Assembly (NCBI GenBank): GCA_013399305.1
Contig: VXAI01000046.1
Coordinates: 5,283,391 to 5,347,390, forward strand
Length of the DNA: 64,000 nt
DNA from: Rostratula benghalensis
Taxonomy: Eukaryota; Chordata; Aves; Charadriiformes; Rostratulidae
Direction: 5' to 3'
This document shows, one piece after another, positions 47,801 through 61,489 of the stretch (the stretch's first letter is position 1; every line of letters begins with the position of its first letter). The translations under genes and the position numbers were made by a program. The notes below the pieces were generated by a model, which was given only the letters and a program-made list of their open reading frames with translations, searched no databases and was not told the origin of the DNA.

Positions 47801-50635
47801 GGACCAATCCACTTTGGTGACATCTCAGACAGCTCTGCACAGTCCCAGGGAACAGGAGGGGGACTGCAAGGACCAGGATGCAGCCCCACAGCCAATGCAG
47901 TTCTCTGCAGCTGCATCCCATCGTGGGGGCTCCAGCAGCAAAAAGAGACTGCAAAGAACTGGAGCTGGGCAATTTTGGATGCTATTACCAATATGCCAGC
48001 TGAAAACAAGCAGCCAGGCTTCAGAAGTTTTGAGCCTCTACCTCATCTAAATCAGAGCCCTGGAAATCAACCCCTTCCACACTCAGCATCAGCTTCTGCC
48101 TGGCTATTGGGCCCTTCTTAATCCCCTTAAATCACAGCTCCCCACTTTCCATCTGTAAATTATGAGAGCAATGCCCTACTCCATTGGGGTATCGCTTTCA
48201 AGACACCTCGTGCTGTTTGGGACAGTGCTCAGGTCTCTCTGCCCCGTATCTGAGGGAAGGTGATCACCCCAGCTCTTCCCACATCCCAGTTGCACCAGTA
48301 TGAGCGGGCATTGGGAAAAACCACCCCGAGCCAGGAGAGGTGTGGGGAGGCAGCACAGGATGAGCTGCTCCCCCCGGTGAGGATGCCGCAGCTCTTTCCC
48401 CATCCCACTCCACCATGTTCAGTGCCTTGTTCTGCTCCAAGCTCAGAGGGTATTTCAGCCATTTCAGTGCTTCTAATCTCTTTGGGAACATTGCTGAGAA
48501 ACACAATTTCGAGCCTCCCAAGATGTGACGTGACTTGTAATTCAAGGCAGAGGTGAGAGCCTACCACCCAAGGGACAGAAAAATAAACAGCTTCCACATG
48601 CTTCTGCTCCCTCCTGCCTGCCCTTGGCGATGCTCACATTTCCCACCCGGGCACCAACCGCTCAGGCTGGGGTCTCTGGGCAGACCCCACCTTTGGCCCC
48701 AGGTCCCTCCAACTGGGACACAACAGGAGAGCAAAGCAGAGGCTGGGAAAACACTTGGGTGAGGAGGAGTGAGAGATGTGGGACACAGGATCTGCAGGCA
48801 GGAGGTGGTGGCAGCGAGAAGGATGGAGGGAGAGATTGAAAACCGTGCCAGGCCACAGTGACCAACCCCAGCCTGGAATGGCTGCAAGGAAGACCCAAGG
48901 AAGCCAATTTGGAGCAGCTTCTGCTAAGCAAGAGGCTGTGCCATTTAGGCATGCCATCTGCTGTCACCCTGCCCTGCTCCCCCCACCCTCACCAAGATCC
49001 CCCTCAAAACCAGTCAGGGGGCAGGCACCCCAGAGCAGGGTCCCTTGGCAAGGACCCAGGTGGTCTCAGACCCCACCATACCCCCCCCAAAACCCAGCCT
49101 ACCCAGCTGCAGGAAGGTTCAGATCTCCTCACCCCTCCCCACTTCAGCTCCACTTGGGTTAATCCCACTGCAAAAATTGGTTGCCCTTTCAGATCCGTGC
49201 CCTCTGGCTGAGCAGCTTTACAGGAACCCTGATCCCCAAAATGAAGTTGCTTTTTCCCTGCCTGACCCAGCTCCCAGGGCAGGGGCTGCCCACGTCAGCA
49301 CCAGGAGATGATGCTCATGCTCAACAGCCTAATTTACCAGCGCTCAGGTGAGCAAGGCTGGAACAAGAGGAGAAATAATGTCAGCAATTAGCCTTGACAT
49401 TTCCAGGGCCAAAATGAGGGGGAGGCAGAGGAGTGGGAAACAAATCAGAGAAACTAAATCTCAGCACCAGGCAAATCCAATTAAGCATCCCAAATTTCAT
49501 TCTTTGAAATAAATAAACAACCCCCCCCATCATTGATTATTGATTTTGTTGGAGAACACGACGCTTTTGGCAGATGCACAAATGGGTGCTGGCCCCCCCA
49601 GCTCACGGGGATTTCTTTCATCCCCTCGAGCCCCGCCGTGATGGTCACCCCGGCGCGGAGGGGACGTGGAACCCGTGGGGCAGCGCAGAGGGAGGCGGCA
49701 GCCACATTGGCACACGTGCCTTTGTGCTTCACAAACAGAGGAGGAGATAACAGCCACGCTGCCCTCCTGCAAACTTTTCATTACCACACCAGTGATGCCC
49801 TGTTCCCAGTTTGGATGTTAACTGCAAGATTCGTCTGCATTTATTAACGGAGCAGCACAACGGCGCTCCCCAGCTCTTCGGCTGGGGGATGGCTCCATCA
49901 TCATTTCCTATATGTTAGCTTTAAATCCCCAATAATCCCACACGACTGGAGCCCATTCCAAGTGAGCAGCGAAATCCAATTTAGGATCCTATTCTCTCCG
50001 GCTGTGTAACCAGAGCCTACTTCACCCGGGCACAAAAAAAAAAAAAAAATCCAATTCAGCTGCTTTGCCTCTCAAGAGCTTCTCCTGTGAGACCTGCCAG
50101 ATGAGAAAAAAAATAACACCTAAAAAACCAAAACCAACCCCCCAAAAGCCAGATTCAGAGGTCATCCAAGCCAGGTGGTGCCAGGGGAAGCTGGCTACCC
50201 ATCCCTGCCCTGCTCCTGCATCCCCTGCCCCGCTCCCAGGGCTCTTACTGGGTGTTTTCAGCAGGTAGCTCCTCTCTCACACCATGACCCACCTCCACTT
50301 ACCACACATCACATCCCCAGACCCAACTCCATCACAACCCAGACAAGGATGCACCAACACAGCACATGCCAGTTCTTCCAAGGTTTCTAATAGCCGGGGC
50401 CACTAACGACATGTAATTACCTTGCACAGTGCTTGGGCCAGCAGCTGGGTCATCTCCCAGAGGAGTTGCTGTCATTGTGAGCCAGAAGAGCCCTCAGCTC
50501 TGGCTGGTGGAGGGCTCCTAATGCCACAGACTCCCCCCAGCCACACTATCCTGGGTACTATCTTCCAGGGAAATAGATCAGCATCCAGCTCTTCAGCTTT
50601 TTCCGGCTGTTATAAACCAAGTAATATTTTTAAAT
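44896..50635. other. Gene-free stretch
   Basis: No supported gene. The interval is mostly unique mixed sequence, with TAATTA-type cores near 46000-46080 and 49340-49500 and an A-tract at about 50033-50049. A donor consensus (CTCAG then GTGAGC) at about 49348 has no convincing acceptor before it. Confidence 0.45.
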
Positions 50636-50874
50636 GGAAAGAGGGGAGATTTGGGTGAGATATCAGGAAGAAATTCTTTCCTGTGAAGGTGGTGAGGCAC
50701 AGGAACAGGTTGCCCAGAGAATCTGTGGCTAACTCAACCCTGGAGAGGTTCAAAGCCAGGCTGGATGGGGCTTTGAGCAACCTGCTCTAGCAGGAGGTGT
50801 CCCTACCCAGGGCAGGGGGTGGGAAGTCAATGATATTTCAGGTCCCTTCCAACCCAAAGCATTCTATGGTTCTG
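50636..50874 (+). repeat. CR1 LINE 3' end fragment
   Basis: Plus-strand CR1 contains ATCAGGAAGAAATTCTTTCC, GTGAGGCACAGGAACAGGTT, CCTGGAGAGGTTCAAAGCCA, GGATGGGGCTTTGAGCAACC and GGTCCCTTCCAACCC, and ends with ATTCTATGGTTCTG. It is the best preserved CR1 copy in the window and keeps about 240 bases including the 3' octamer end. Confidence 0.97.
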
Positions 50875-51552
50875 TTTCACACCAGTTCACTGTCACATTG
50901 GGTAATGCAGATCCAGCATGTCATAAGCAAGAGCAAGGAGCCTTTCACACCCTCAAAGTCCCCTGGTGAGCCAGCAGCCCCCAGACCTCTCAGGGAATGG
51001 TAGGTGACTTTCAAATTGTATATCACCAGCTGCAAAGTACTCTGTACTCTGCCTGGGAGTTTTAGAAATAAGAAATAGAAATAAGTAGTCCCCCTGCCAT
51101 ACTCCAAGTGGTGCCCCCAAACCCTGACCCACATCTTGGGGTACAGCTGCAGCATCCCCCTGCCCTGAGGCTTTTTGGAAGTTATAGTCCAGAGGATCCC
51201 AGTTTCCAGCCATCCCATACCAGCAACCATCTCCCCAGGTAACACTTCCCCACACTTAATGCCTATTCCCAAGGCAGTTTAGTTCTCCCAGCGCGTCTTT
51301 CCCATTCTTAATTCTCATTAATCCCTATTAACCACACAGCATTCAGAAGTCACTCCAGCACAGACTATTTAGAGAAGATTCTCCTGATTTATCTACTTAC
51401 CCTGTGTGAGTGCCAGCCCTCCTGCCAGAGGATGCTACTGCAGGGATCCCCATGCCCTGGGGCTGGAGCCACACAGGAAAAATCAGGAGCAGGGGGTCTG
51501 TGACACCACCCACAAAACCAGAACTTGGGCAAGACACACTGAGCTTCCAACA

Positions 51553-51825
51553 GAGAATGACAGACTGACAGGGTTTGGAAGGGACCTCTGGAGCCAAAGC
51601 AGGGTCACCTAGAGCAGGTTGGGCAGGAACACATCCAGGAGGGTTTTGAGTATCTCCACAGAGACTCCCTCTCTGGGCAGCCCCTTCCAGGGCTCTGTCA
51701 CCCTCACAAGAAAGAAGATTTTCCTCGTGTTGAGATGGAGTTTCCTGTGTTCCAGTTTGCACCCGTTATCCTGTCGCTGGGCAGTGCTGGAAAGAGTCTG
51801 GCCCCATCTCTTAACCCCCGCCCTT
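51553..51825 (-). repeat. CR1 LINE 3' region fragment
   Basis: The stretch is reverse-complement CR1: GGAAGGGACCTCTGGAG, GGTCACCTAGAGCAGG, GGGTTTTGAGTATCTCCACA, GGGCAGCCCCTTCCAGGGCT, AAGATTTTCCTCGTGTTGAG and CCTGTCGCTGGGCAGTGCTG. It is in opposite orientation to the copy 700 bases to the left and appears to belong to a different CR1 subfamily (wording of the 3' segment differs), so it is an independent insertion. Confidence 0.95.
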
Positions 51826-54800
51826 TAGTCCTGATTCTGGGGGTTACCAGGGCCTGAGGTGCCTCATTCTCAGTGGTGACAGCTACAGGAACATGGTTGT
51901 GAAACCACCTATGTGTGTGTCCATCTCGCTCCTCCGATACTGCCCAGCCTTTTAACTATGGTCCCCATGGGGCCACGCTGCAAGGACACAGAGATGGCCA
52001 GGAAGGGCTGTGAGGAGAGGCTGGGAGTTAAACTCATCACACCAGAAATAACAAAGTGGATTCAGTCATTTGGGCTTGCTGCCTTTTTTTTTTTTTTTGT
52101 ACTGCAAACTCACATTTCCCAGGCAAAAAGTCTTTTGAACCAACTCTCTCTCATTTAGTCTGCTTACAAATCATGGAAATTGGACATTCCTGAGCATTTC
52201 TGGACTTCTGCTTTCAAACTGGAGAGATTTATCCAGTCTGACCTTCCCCACAAGCACTTTCCATTTGACAAAGGAGCAGTCTCCAACAACAACAACAAGT
52301 GATCCAAGGCTACTCTGAAAATCCATCCTCATCCTCACAGCTGAGAGCCATCCCACTCCCTCCTCCTTTCAACTCGCAGCCAGCTCATCCTTCCCTCCTC
52401 CTACCTTACTCTTCCTCCTCTGACTTGTGTTCTTCCTCTGTGGTTAATCCCCTGAGAGTCTGAGCTGGATGGGGACCATCCACATCCAGCAGAAATCCTG
52501 ATTTCTTGGACCTCTCCCCACACCCATCCAGACAACCTTGCCTCAGGCAGGAAAGTCTTCTGGGACTCTTTTAGCGAGCTAGAAAATAAAAATAACGATT
52601 ATTTGTGCAAGAATTAAGTTTGATGTTTCTCCCTAACAGTACGTGAGTTAAGCAAAGTCAGGGCAATTTTCATTTGTTTAGAGACACAGGGTGGGAAAAG
52701 GGACCCCATCATTGCACGTGTTCCAACATGGGGGGAGCAGATACATTCCCAGAACAGGGGCTGGGGAGTGGGGATAGAAAGAGGATCATAGGCAGGGAGA
52801 TGGGCTCATGGGTGTTGGGTCAGCTGGAGAGGACAAGTAGGAATGGAAAGGTATGAGGAACATCAGCTGGAGAAGACAGAAGAGGTGATGGAAAGGCTGA
52901 AGTCAGCCCACACCTCAGGGACAGGGGCTCTTCTTCCCTTATCCAGAACATATTTTTTTCCTGAACCCCTCATTTCCTTCTCCAACCAACCTCTTTCCTG
53001 GTTTTGGTCTTTTTAAGATATATTGTCCCTTTTCTATCATGTCTATTTCCCTCTCTCCATCAGGCCCAAGGTGCCCACATGGATATCCAAGCACACCCAG
53101 CAAGGGGTTTCACCCAGCATCAGCACCAATGCATGGAGTGAAAACATAACAGCAGTTGCTTGGTTTCATTGGGTTTGGGGGTGTTTTTTTTTCCCCTTTT
53201 TATCAGAGAAACAGCTCTATTTGTGCCATGTCAGCAGCTGACAGTTTTCCCAGGGCTCAGCAGCACTGCTGGTGGGCAGCAGGATCCCAGCAGGAGGCAA
53301 TCCTGACCCCAGGACACCCAACTGCCGTTCTCCCTGACACTTTTCACATTGTTCTTATTATCCCCACCTCTGTAACCCCCCTTTGCCTGCTGAACTGCCT
53401 CTCTCCAGCACATTACACCGTTCTCTTCCCACCAGGAGTCTGCATTTATTATGGCTGGGGGTTTTTTCCCCTCCACCCAGTAAGGAGCTAAGAGGGAACC
53501 TTCCTAAATCATTGCAGCCCAGAGAACAGCACTTCCACGTTTCTTGAGCATCACCTGCACCAGCACCACTGGTGAACCTCCCACATGATCCAGTCCCCAC
53601 CAGCATCTCCTCACCCACAGCACATCCTTGCTTTCCCCAGTATTTGAGGCTTGAAGAGGCTCTAGATGACTCGGGAGTATTTTTCATGGTTAAATAGACC
53701 CTTTCACCTCCTTGTCGCTGGCTCAGTTCCAGCCCTGGGTCAATAGAGACAGAAAGTCATTGGCAGCTGATGAATGCCTGCTAGAGAATAAGGCATTGGT
53801 CTCAGTCTAGTTATGGGGAGACTGATGTCCACAGAGCAAACCACTCCTGTCACAACCACTGCTAACCAGCAGCTTCCACCAAGGGGAGAAGGTTTCCTTG
53901 CCATTAAAAAAAAAAACCAAATGTCCACAGGTGCAAGCATTTCTATGAGCATCTTCTCCACTGCCTTGTGCCTTCAACAGGACAAAGCCAGCAGCTGGTT
54001 TCCTTTGACTCAGTGCTGGAGTCTCACCAGCACAAGATGAGCAGGACCTTCCACATCACCAGTTTCTGCTGGTTATCAACCCCAGTTGAGGAAAGGGTGT
54101 TCAGAAAAGCCACATTTGGTATGGGGAGAAAAAGATCACCTCCAGGACCATATCCATGGTTCTTCTCACAGATGAATAATGTCTAAACCCACTGAAACGT
54201 GGCCTTGGTACAAGATCAGAAATGTTCAGGCTTCAAGATTTGCAGCAACATTGCCAGCCCTCACATTTAGATGTTTAAGAAGCCAAACAGTGAGCGTGTG
54301 CTGAGCTTCACAGTTGGCAGTCATCCTTCATTTCTGCAGTCTAGAAACTGGTGCACATCTTTGTAGACCAATAATGCTCACAGAAACTCCAACATCCCGC
54401 CTTCCAGAAGGAAAAGCTTGTGGTCTGTGCAGAAACCAGCCTGTGACCATCTCCCTCTTGTGTTAGCTGAGAGCATACACCAGACACCCACCCCCCCCCC
54501 CCACCCCAGATGCTGATGAAGAGGCAGCTGCTGCCCTGAAAGTCCCCCCCTTCCATGGGGCAACTGATATTGGGGTCTCCTCACAGCAGGACTTGGGTCC
54601 TTCTAGCACTGGTCCACACACCCCATGTGTCCTCTGTGGGCACTGCACTGGAGAGGAGGTGGTAACAGAGAGAAGCCAGCAGTTGATGGGTAAAGTCAGG
54701 GTGGTGGTACAGAGGGGGGGAAAAAAGGATGGAAACACAAACATGCTCTCGAGGAGCCACCAGAGCAGGCCTGGGTCCACAGAGCCCAAAGAGGAGATGG

Positions 54801-57306
54801 CCCTGCTCTGTCACACAACCCGGGGTAGGGGGGGGAAGGACAGATCCTGCCAGAAATAGGGCCCTCGTTACTATGGTGATTAACATTGCCTTGCAAATGT
54901 GATCGTGTGCTACAAGATGGCTGTGACAGCAGTGGGCAAGCAGACAGGAGAGACAATACCAATGGTCCCAGCTGCTCTGAGCCACCCTGGTGGGGATGGC
55001 GTGGAGAAGACCTCCGGCAGCATCCTTCCTCCAGCCCCCAGAGCAACACAGCTCAGAGGCTCCAGCCCATGGGCAGGTTTAATTGGATGTATCTCCCTTT
55101 ACATTTCCTTTTCCCAGCAAATAAAACCAGAGTAAGATAAAAATATATGATGCTTAAAGGGGACGCTGCCAAGGAGTTTTTATCGGTTTTAATTTGCGTT
55201 TTACTCTGCATTTGTTTGCAGTGCTGTCTCTCTGCAGCTGCAAAATAATATTCCCCCCCACCCCACCCCTTCATGAATTTTGTCATGTTTCCAGCTGGCA
55301 GCTCTTGATTGAGGCCCTTTAGCCCATCACTGTCCCCCAGGAAAAGCACCAGGTCTGGCTCAGCAGCTCCTGTGCAGGTAATCCCCGCAAATTGCAGGAG
55401 GGTGATGTGGTTTGTCCCACCCTTGTGATTGTTATGGCAAGGCTGAAAGCTTAATTTATACCCCAGCTCCTGGAATTAACAGCTGGAATGAGAGTATTAG
55501 CTTTGGTTTAAGCGCTGGGGATTTGTAGCCCCAATCCTTGAGAGATGCCAGGTACTCTGCCCCATAAATTTTGACAGAATTTATTGCTCTCAGCCCTATC
55601 AGAACCCAAAGGTGGGAGCCCCAGGCACTGGTTTCCTGCTGAGTTTTTCTTAAGACAAACCAATGCCAAGCTAGAAATAGTCTGGGAATCTCTGCAACCT
55701 TTACCCACACCACCAGGACAAGCCCAATTTCTCTCCTTTCTGCCTAGCCCCTGCTAATTTCCCCAGACACTGTGATAGATGACAGTGCCAGCAAAGGGAC
55801 AACTTTCTCCTCTGCTCCAAGAAAGATGGGTCACACCACGGGGAGAGAAATCCCCTGGTGAAGCCTGACAGGGAAGGAAACCACAGCACCAGGAGCTGGG
55901 GTTATGGTGTCATTGCATCTTCCTCTGCTCGTTCATTCCCACCCACCCCATTAAAGCTTTGGGGGCTTCAGGGTTTGTGTGAAGGAAGGAAAATAAAAGG
56001 GGGTGCAAGGAATTGGGTCCCTGTTCAGGTGCTATTTCCACCACAAGCCCCATAAGCCTGGCTGGGGATGGGGAGATGGAGCATCAGCATCTTCCCCTGC
56101 CAGGTCACTGTACCCAGAGAAACCACCATCTTTACAGGTGGAGGTGGATGGAAAGGGGCAGCTCCTGGTGCCTTTTGCATCACAAGCTCAGTGAACATCA
56201 AGGTGAAGAAGAAGCTGGGGCTTTCCAGGGTCAAGGCACAAAAGGCTCCAAGCTGCTGCTGTTCCAGTGTGTGCTCCTGGCAGCCTATAAATAGGTGTTT
56301 AGGAGAGAAGGTCACTGCAGGTAGACACCTACCTGGTTTGTTTTGGTGAAGCCACAGGCAGGCAACAAGGGTCCAAGCAGCTGACAGGCTGTTGATAGCA
56401 AAAATAAGGATCTAGATGGAAACAGAAGGTGCACATCTCTCCTTTTTAACTGGTCTCCCCTGTGGGAAGCTGCCATCACTGCCTGCACGGTGGAAGAGCC
56501 ACAAGGGCACCTGCATTCACAGCAGAGACAAGAGAGACCCCGAGGGCTCTGGAGCTGCTTGTCACCCACCCCTGGGAATCACAGGACAACTCACCCCTCA
56601 CCAGGATGCTGTCCTGGCTGGGACAAACTGCCAGGACCTTGCCTTTCCTCACCAGTCCACCCGCCCCCTTCCCCCTATGGCTCAGCAAATGTGCTCCTCC
56701 CACCTTCCCCACCCACATCTCACCTCCAGCCACCACCATTAGCCAGAAACCACTAGAAGACCAGCCCAGGCAGACTCTCAGCACATGGGGACACGATTTC
56801 CTTTCTAACTGAAACAGGGATGGGCTAGAGCTCAGGCGGCAGCCCCCCTGCTTGCCAAAGAGTTGGGGAGCAGATGCACCAGGAGCCTTGGGCTTACAAG
56901 GAGCCTCTCTGGAGCAGGCTGGATCTGCCAGGGTTGTTCCAATTTCCCCTCCCCATCTCCTGGAGGGGTAGAGTGAAGTTGGTGCAGGGCGGTAACCAGA
57001 GCGATGGGGGGAGGGAGGGAGCAGTGGGGGGTGGCCAAGCCTTACATTCACACTGACTTGGAGGGAAGACCCCTCCCAAATCAAAGCGGGTGGAAAGGGG
57101 CAGGAAGGCGAGATCAGGGGTAGGGTATGAGACCCCAAGCTTCCCACCTCTGCTTATTAGCCCCAGGAAGGACAACATCCCGAGCTGGCAGCAGACCCCT
57201 ACGTGCCCCTTGCCCATCCCAAAGCCCTCCCCCCCGGAGCAAGTGACTCCTCAGACCGGCGAAGGGTGAGCACCCCTGGCTCTGTTGTGGGGGCTGGCAT
57301 CCGACA
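51826..57306. other. Gene-free stretch
   Basis: No supported gene. It holds a T-run at about 52085-52098, a C-run at about 54490-54500, an AT-rich block at 55130-55250 and otherwise unique sequence. A 223-codon minus frame at 56476-57147 has no domain and overlaps plus-strand frames of similar quality. Confidence 0.45.
55130..55250. promoter_or_regulatory. AT-rich complex block, possible conserved element
   Basis: Non-repetitive sequence with ATAAAAATATATGATGC, TTTTATCGGTTTTAATTTGC and GCAAAATAATATT lies in GC-rich surroundings. Composition is the only support. Confidence 0.2.
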
Positions 57307-57393
57307 NNNNNNNNNNNNNNNNNNNNNNNNNNNNNNNNNNNNNNNNNNNNNNNNNNNNNNNNNNNNNNNNNNNNNNNNNNNNNNNNNNNNNNN
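57307..57393. other. Assembly gap (87 N)
   Basis: The gap lies at the edge of a small CpG-rich pocket (to about 57520). Confidence 1.
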
Positions 57394-57416
57394 TCACCCG
57401 CCCGTCCCCCCCGTCC

Positions 57417-57728
57417 ATGGCCGGCGAGCCGCAGTGCGCTGGTGCCATCTCCTGGGCTGCCGCCACCGGCAGCGGGTCCCCGAGCCCTGCAGAGCGGAGC
57501 AAACAAGGACCAGGAGGGCACGAAGACACGCTCTGCATGGTACCCAGCCGAGGCGGGTTGCTCCAGCCTTCCTCCCACTCCGGCACTGCCAACGTCTTCC
57601 TCACCTCCCACCCTGAAGCTCAGCCTGCTCCCAGTGCCAGCCGGGCAGTGCCCTCCCAGCCCAAACTACCCCAGCCCAAACTACCCCAGCCCAAACTACC
57701 CCAGCCCACGGCCTTGGGCTGGTTTTAG
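57417..57728 (+). CDS. Doubtful 103-codon frame in CpG pocket
   Basis: An ATG in good context (GTCCATGG) directly right of the gap opens a frame beginning MAGEPQCAGAISWAAATGSG and ending after a QPKLP repeat. CpG density near the start is locally high, so this could be a first exon or a secondary promoter. The peptide has no recognisable domain, and the last third is just a 15-bp tandem repeat. The minus strand is equally open. I regard coding as unlikely. Confidence 0.12.
   Translation: MAGEPQCAGAISWAAATGSGSPSPAERSKQGPGGHEDTLCMVPSRGGLLQPSSHSGTANVFLTSHPEAQPAPSASRAVPSQPKLPQPKLPQPKLPQPTALGWF
57658..57707 (+). repeat. 15-bp tandem repeat, three copies
   Basis: The unit AGCCCAAACTACCCC is repeated three times perfectly and followed by AGCCC. 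In one frame it encodes QPKLP repeats. Confidence 0.97.
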
Positions 57729-60700
57729 TGGGCACTAGGTCTAGCTGGTGCTTGGTGAGAAAGAGCATTCTTTCAAGCAGGCAATGCCACCCAGTCACAG
57801 CCCCGTTAGATCCCGAGACCTTACTGGCCACCCAAAGTCAGCCCACGTAGCCAACACAGCTCACCACGGCTCCCTGGGATGCTCCAAGGGTTTTCCAGCC
57901 CTACCAGTGCCCGCAGAGGGTTCCCCACTCACACAGCAGAGAGCTTGCTCCTTGAAAAATACCATGGGTCAATATTTAACTAGTGTTAAAAGCCGGTTCC
58001 TCTATCTGACAGGCATTGGAGAAGCCAGTGAGCCTGCTGCCTCCAAATCACAGCTCAGTTCCTCTTCCAAAAACACCCTAATCCAGGCTAAATATAAATG
58101 GGCTGTATTGATTTCCTTTTTTAAGTTAACACCAGGGAGTGATGTGTTCAGTGCTCAAGGAAGAGCAAAGGGGATTAAGTCACAGGGAAGTATAGTCACA
58201 GCACTCTGGACACCCCAGGGGGTGGCAAATAAAACCCATCTCACAGCAAACCCCTTCTACAAAGCCTGGGGAAAGCAAAAGGAGAGCCATGAGTCTTGTC
58301 CCCAGCAGAGACATCCCCCCAGCACGGTCAGGGTCACCCCAGCAGGTTGCTTTTTGCAGACTTAAAACAAAAACAACACACCCAAAACTTTCCCCTGGAG
58401 GTGGTTGGGGGGGACATACCCAGGTAGGAACACCCCAAAGTAGCCAGCACTAAGTCAACAGAGAGGAGATGCTTGCTCACCGTGCTGCAGATGCATCTTG
58501 ACCCCCATCCTGGTCCTCTCAGAGGGCAAATCACTGCAGCAGAGGGGGAGCAGAGAGCCAGGTGGAGGGTGCAGCCCCCCCAGCCTGGTATCACTGGGGC
58601 AGGCTGCTCTACCAGGGCTGGGGTCAGCAAGCAGGGGGCTATCCCAGGTGGCTCAAAACAGGCAGGACCAGCACTAGCTCAGGACCAGAGCACACCTCAC
58701 ACGAAGAGGAGCAGGGGCTGAAGGCACCTGAGCTTAAATACAGCCCAGTGCAGGGGGGTGGAGCATGGGGTCAGAACTCAGGTGGGGCTTGTTAGGCCAA
58801 TTATCACCGAGGGCTCCAAAACGCTGTGAAGAGCTGTTTATCTCCTCAAATTAAATGCATCACAAGTCTCTGCCAGACAAAGACTGTTTTGTTGGTGGCT
58901 GCAAAGAGAGAAGAGAAAGTCTTGAGAGGGTGTGGGGCTGCGCTTCTCCTGCCTAATGCAGCAGGCAGCAACCCCAGCATCTTCAACACCCTGCAGCACC
59001 CTCTTCCTCCTCCAGCTTGTTCCCTCACCCCGAGACAGGGCGTGCTGGACATATGTAACAAACCCCAAGACATCCCTCTCTGCATCATCCCCTGGGTGAG
59101 CCCAGCCACAGGGATGTTGCACATCTGGCCAGCTCTTTTGAACCACAGTCACAAGGTTTGCATCGCTTCCTCCTTCAGCAAATAGAGACACATCCTCCAC
59201 GAGGTGTCCACGCTCTGCACAGCACGTACGTGTCGAGGCAGGAGAGGTTCCAGCCTGCCTGAAACAGCACCCAGCTGATGTCCCAGCTCCTAGGGGTAAT
59301 GGGCACATGGCCAAGATGGGGGACCTGCCACCCCAGGCCAGATCCGCCCGCCACCTCCAGCCAGAGCATTGCTTTGGCCAGGTTGGATTCAAAGGCTTTG
59401 CTTTGTTTCCTATTAAAAATCCCTCCAGCGCTCGGGAAGGCAGATGCTGAGAAGCTAAATCCCAGCAGCATTCGTGAATGCGTTCCCTCCTGCCAGCACC
59501 GGATGGGATATTCCTTCCAGACGCTCGGGGCGCGCTCCAAGCACGCTTGCTGCTCTCCTCCCTCGCCTCGGACAGGCTCCCTTCCCCAGCTGCAGCCCCT
59601 CACAGCCATCAGGAACCCCCATCTTTGCTCTGTGGGCGGCCAACCCCCTCCTCTGCCGGCGGTGGGTGGTAAGGTGGGACCCTGGAGCTGGTGTGAAAGC
59701 CCAGCCAGGGCGTGGGACTTTTCCAGGGGCAAAAGCCAAGCACAGAAGCTGAGCTGAGTGCGTGGGATGTCCCTTCCCTGCAGGTGGACGTCAGCTTGAC
59801 CCTGCTCTGAGTCGCTGGAGCCTTGGACACAGCAGGCAGTGGTGTTGGGAGGGCTCTCCCGAGATTTAGCTGGTTCTGGGTTATTCCCAGGGAAGCTGCA
59901 GGGCACAGGAGGCAGCGAAAGGCAGCCCATGAAATAGATGGCACGGGCAGCTTTGCCCACACCGAGCAAACAAGGATAATTGCTCTCCAGGGAAAGGTGT
60001 CCCAGCTTGGCCAACCCACCCTGGGCTCAGATGCAGGGGGAGAAAGTGGAGCTCCCACAAGAGATGGGCTGGCCAAGGGGTGCCCATGCCAGCAAGGTGC
60101 CCTGAATGGCATGGCAGGGCTGTGGGTTGGGGGCTGCAGTCGTGGAGCCCCCCAGCAGCCCTCTACATTTCCCTCCTCACCAACTACCCTGGAAACACAT
60201 CCCAAATAAAAGCTGGGCTTGGATAAATAAATGTGTCCGGAGGCTGACAGGCCAGCCAGCACCGAGAGGAGGAGGGGAGCAGCCTGGAGGGATGGAGATG
60301 GCCTCAAACACCAGCCCCTGGGCTGCAGGGAAAGGGAAAAAATTAACTTCTCTTCTTTTCCTCCCCAGCCCCCAGCAGGTTCCCGGAACCCACAGCCCCC
60401 AGTTCCCCACGGCAGGCGATCACCGCTGAAAACAGAGACAGGGACACCCAGGCAGTTGGGGCTGCCTTTTTTTGAAGGGGAGGTTTTTAAAAGTGAGGGT
60501 CTGTCCCATCCCTGTCCCCCCCCCAGCACTGGAGCGGGTTTGGGTGCAGAGCCAGCCCTGCCCAAGCGCCCGGAGAGCGAAGGCACCGCTCCACACCGGC
60601 TCTGCCCCTCTGTCGCTCCGCCAGATGTTGGCTCAGAAAGGGAAAAACAAATCCCCGGCTGCCGCCAGAGCCTGGCTGAGGGACAACAAATGTGCTGGCC

Positions 60701-61489
60701 AGACGAGGGGCATGGAGCTGCGCTGGGGGGCTCCAGAGAGGGGGGCTGAGGGGGTGTGGTGGCCAGAGCAGCCTGCAGCGGGAGCACCCGGGCTATCCCA
60801 GGGAGTTGGTGGGGGACAGTCCTCTGGAAAACATGTGAGGTTTCAACCAGAGGTTGTCATTTCCTTATTGGAGAGGGAGAAAAAATGCTAATTAAAAAAA
60901 AGCAGGGATGGCTGCACCCTGTCCTCGCTAGATTTGTCACTGATGTTTTCCCACCAGTCAGTGCCAGGTGACACCGAAGCTGGGGCAACCGGGAAGTTCC
61001 TGATGCCACAGGTGGGTGTCCTTCCCAAGGTGAAGGATGCTGAGGGTGCTTGGAGCCATCCTCTCCTCACTCAAGCCCTACCTGGCTGCTTCAGCCCAGC
61101 CTGAGTTCCTCCAGTGAATGGTGACCTGTCCCCAGCACAGCAAGGAGCAGGGCAAGCATGGGGAGAGGGAGCCAGGGCAAGCAAAAATGCTTGCTGGTCT
61201 TTTGGAGGTGGTCCTGCTGGGATGGAGGTGGTACTGGTATATCCATCCAGAGAAGGGAGTAGGACCCCCCATGCCAAGCAGGCAGGGGAGGGCTGGATGC
61301 TTTCAGCCTGCCCGTTACCCATGAAAAATGATGGAGATCAAACACCAACCTGAAGGGCCAAGCCCTGCAGGCTCTGACCCTCAATCAGCCCTTAACAAGG
61401 CAAAGAGAGGGGGCACCGCTGAGGATGGACAGGAAGGGAAGGGACGCACAGGTCCTCAGTAGAGCTCGAGATAAAGGGCAGGAAAGGGA
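57729..61489. other. Gene-free stretch
   Basis: No supported gene. The longest minus frame in the window (392 codons, 59609-60787) lies here, but it has no domain, is Pro/Ser/Gly-rich and overlaps plus frames. The interval otherwise holds unique GC-rich sequence and an A-run at about 60894. Confidence 0.45.

Noticed and set aside
59609..60787. 392-codon minus-strand frame
   Set aside because: Longest frame in the window, but it is Pro/Ser/Gly-rich with no domain, overlaps comparable plus-strand frames and crosses no repeat or splice structure that supports a gene.
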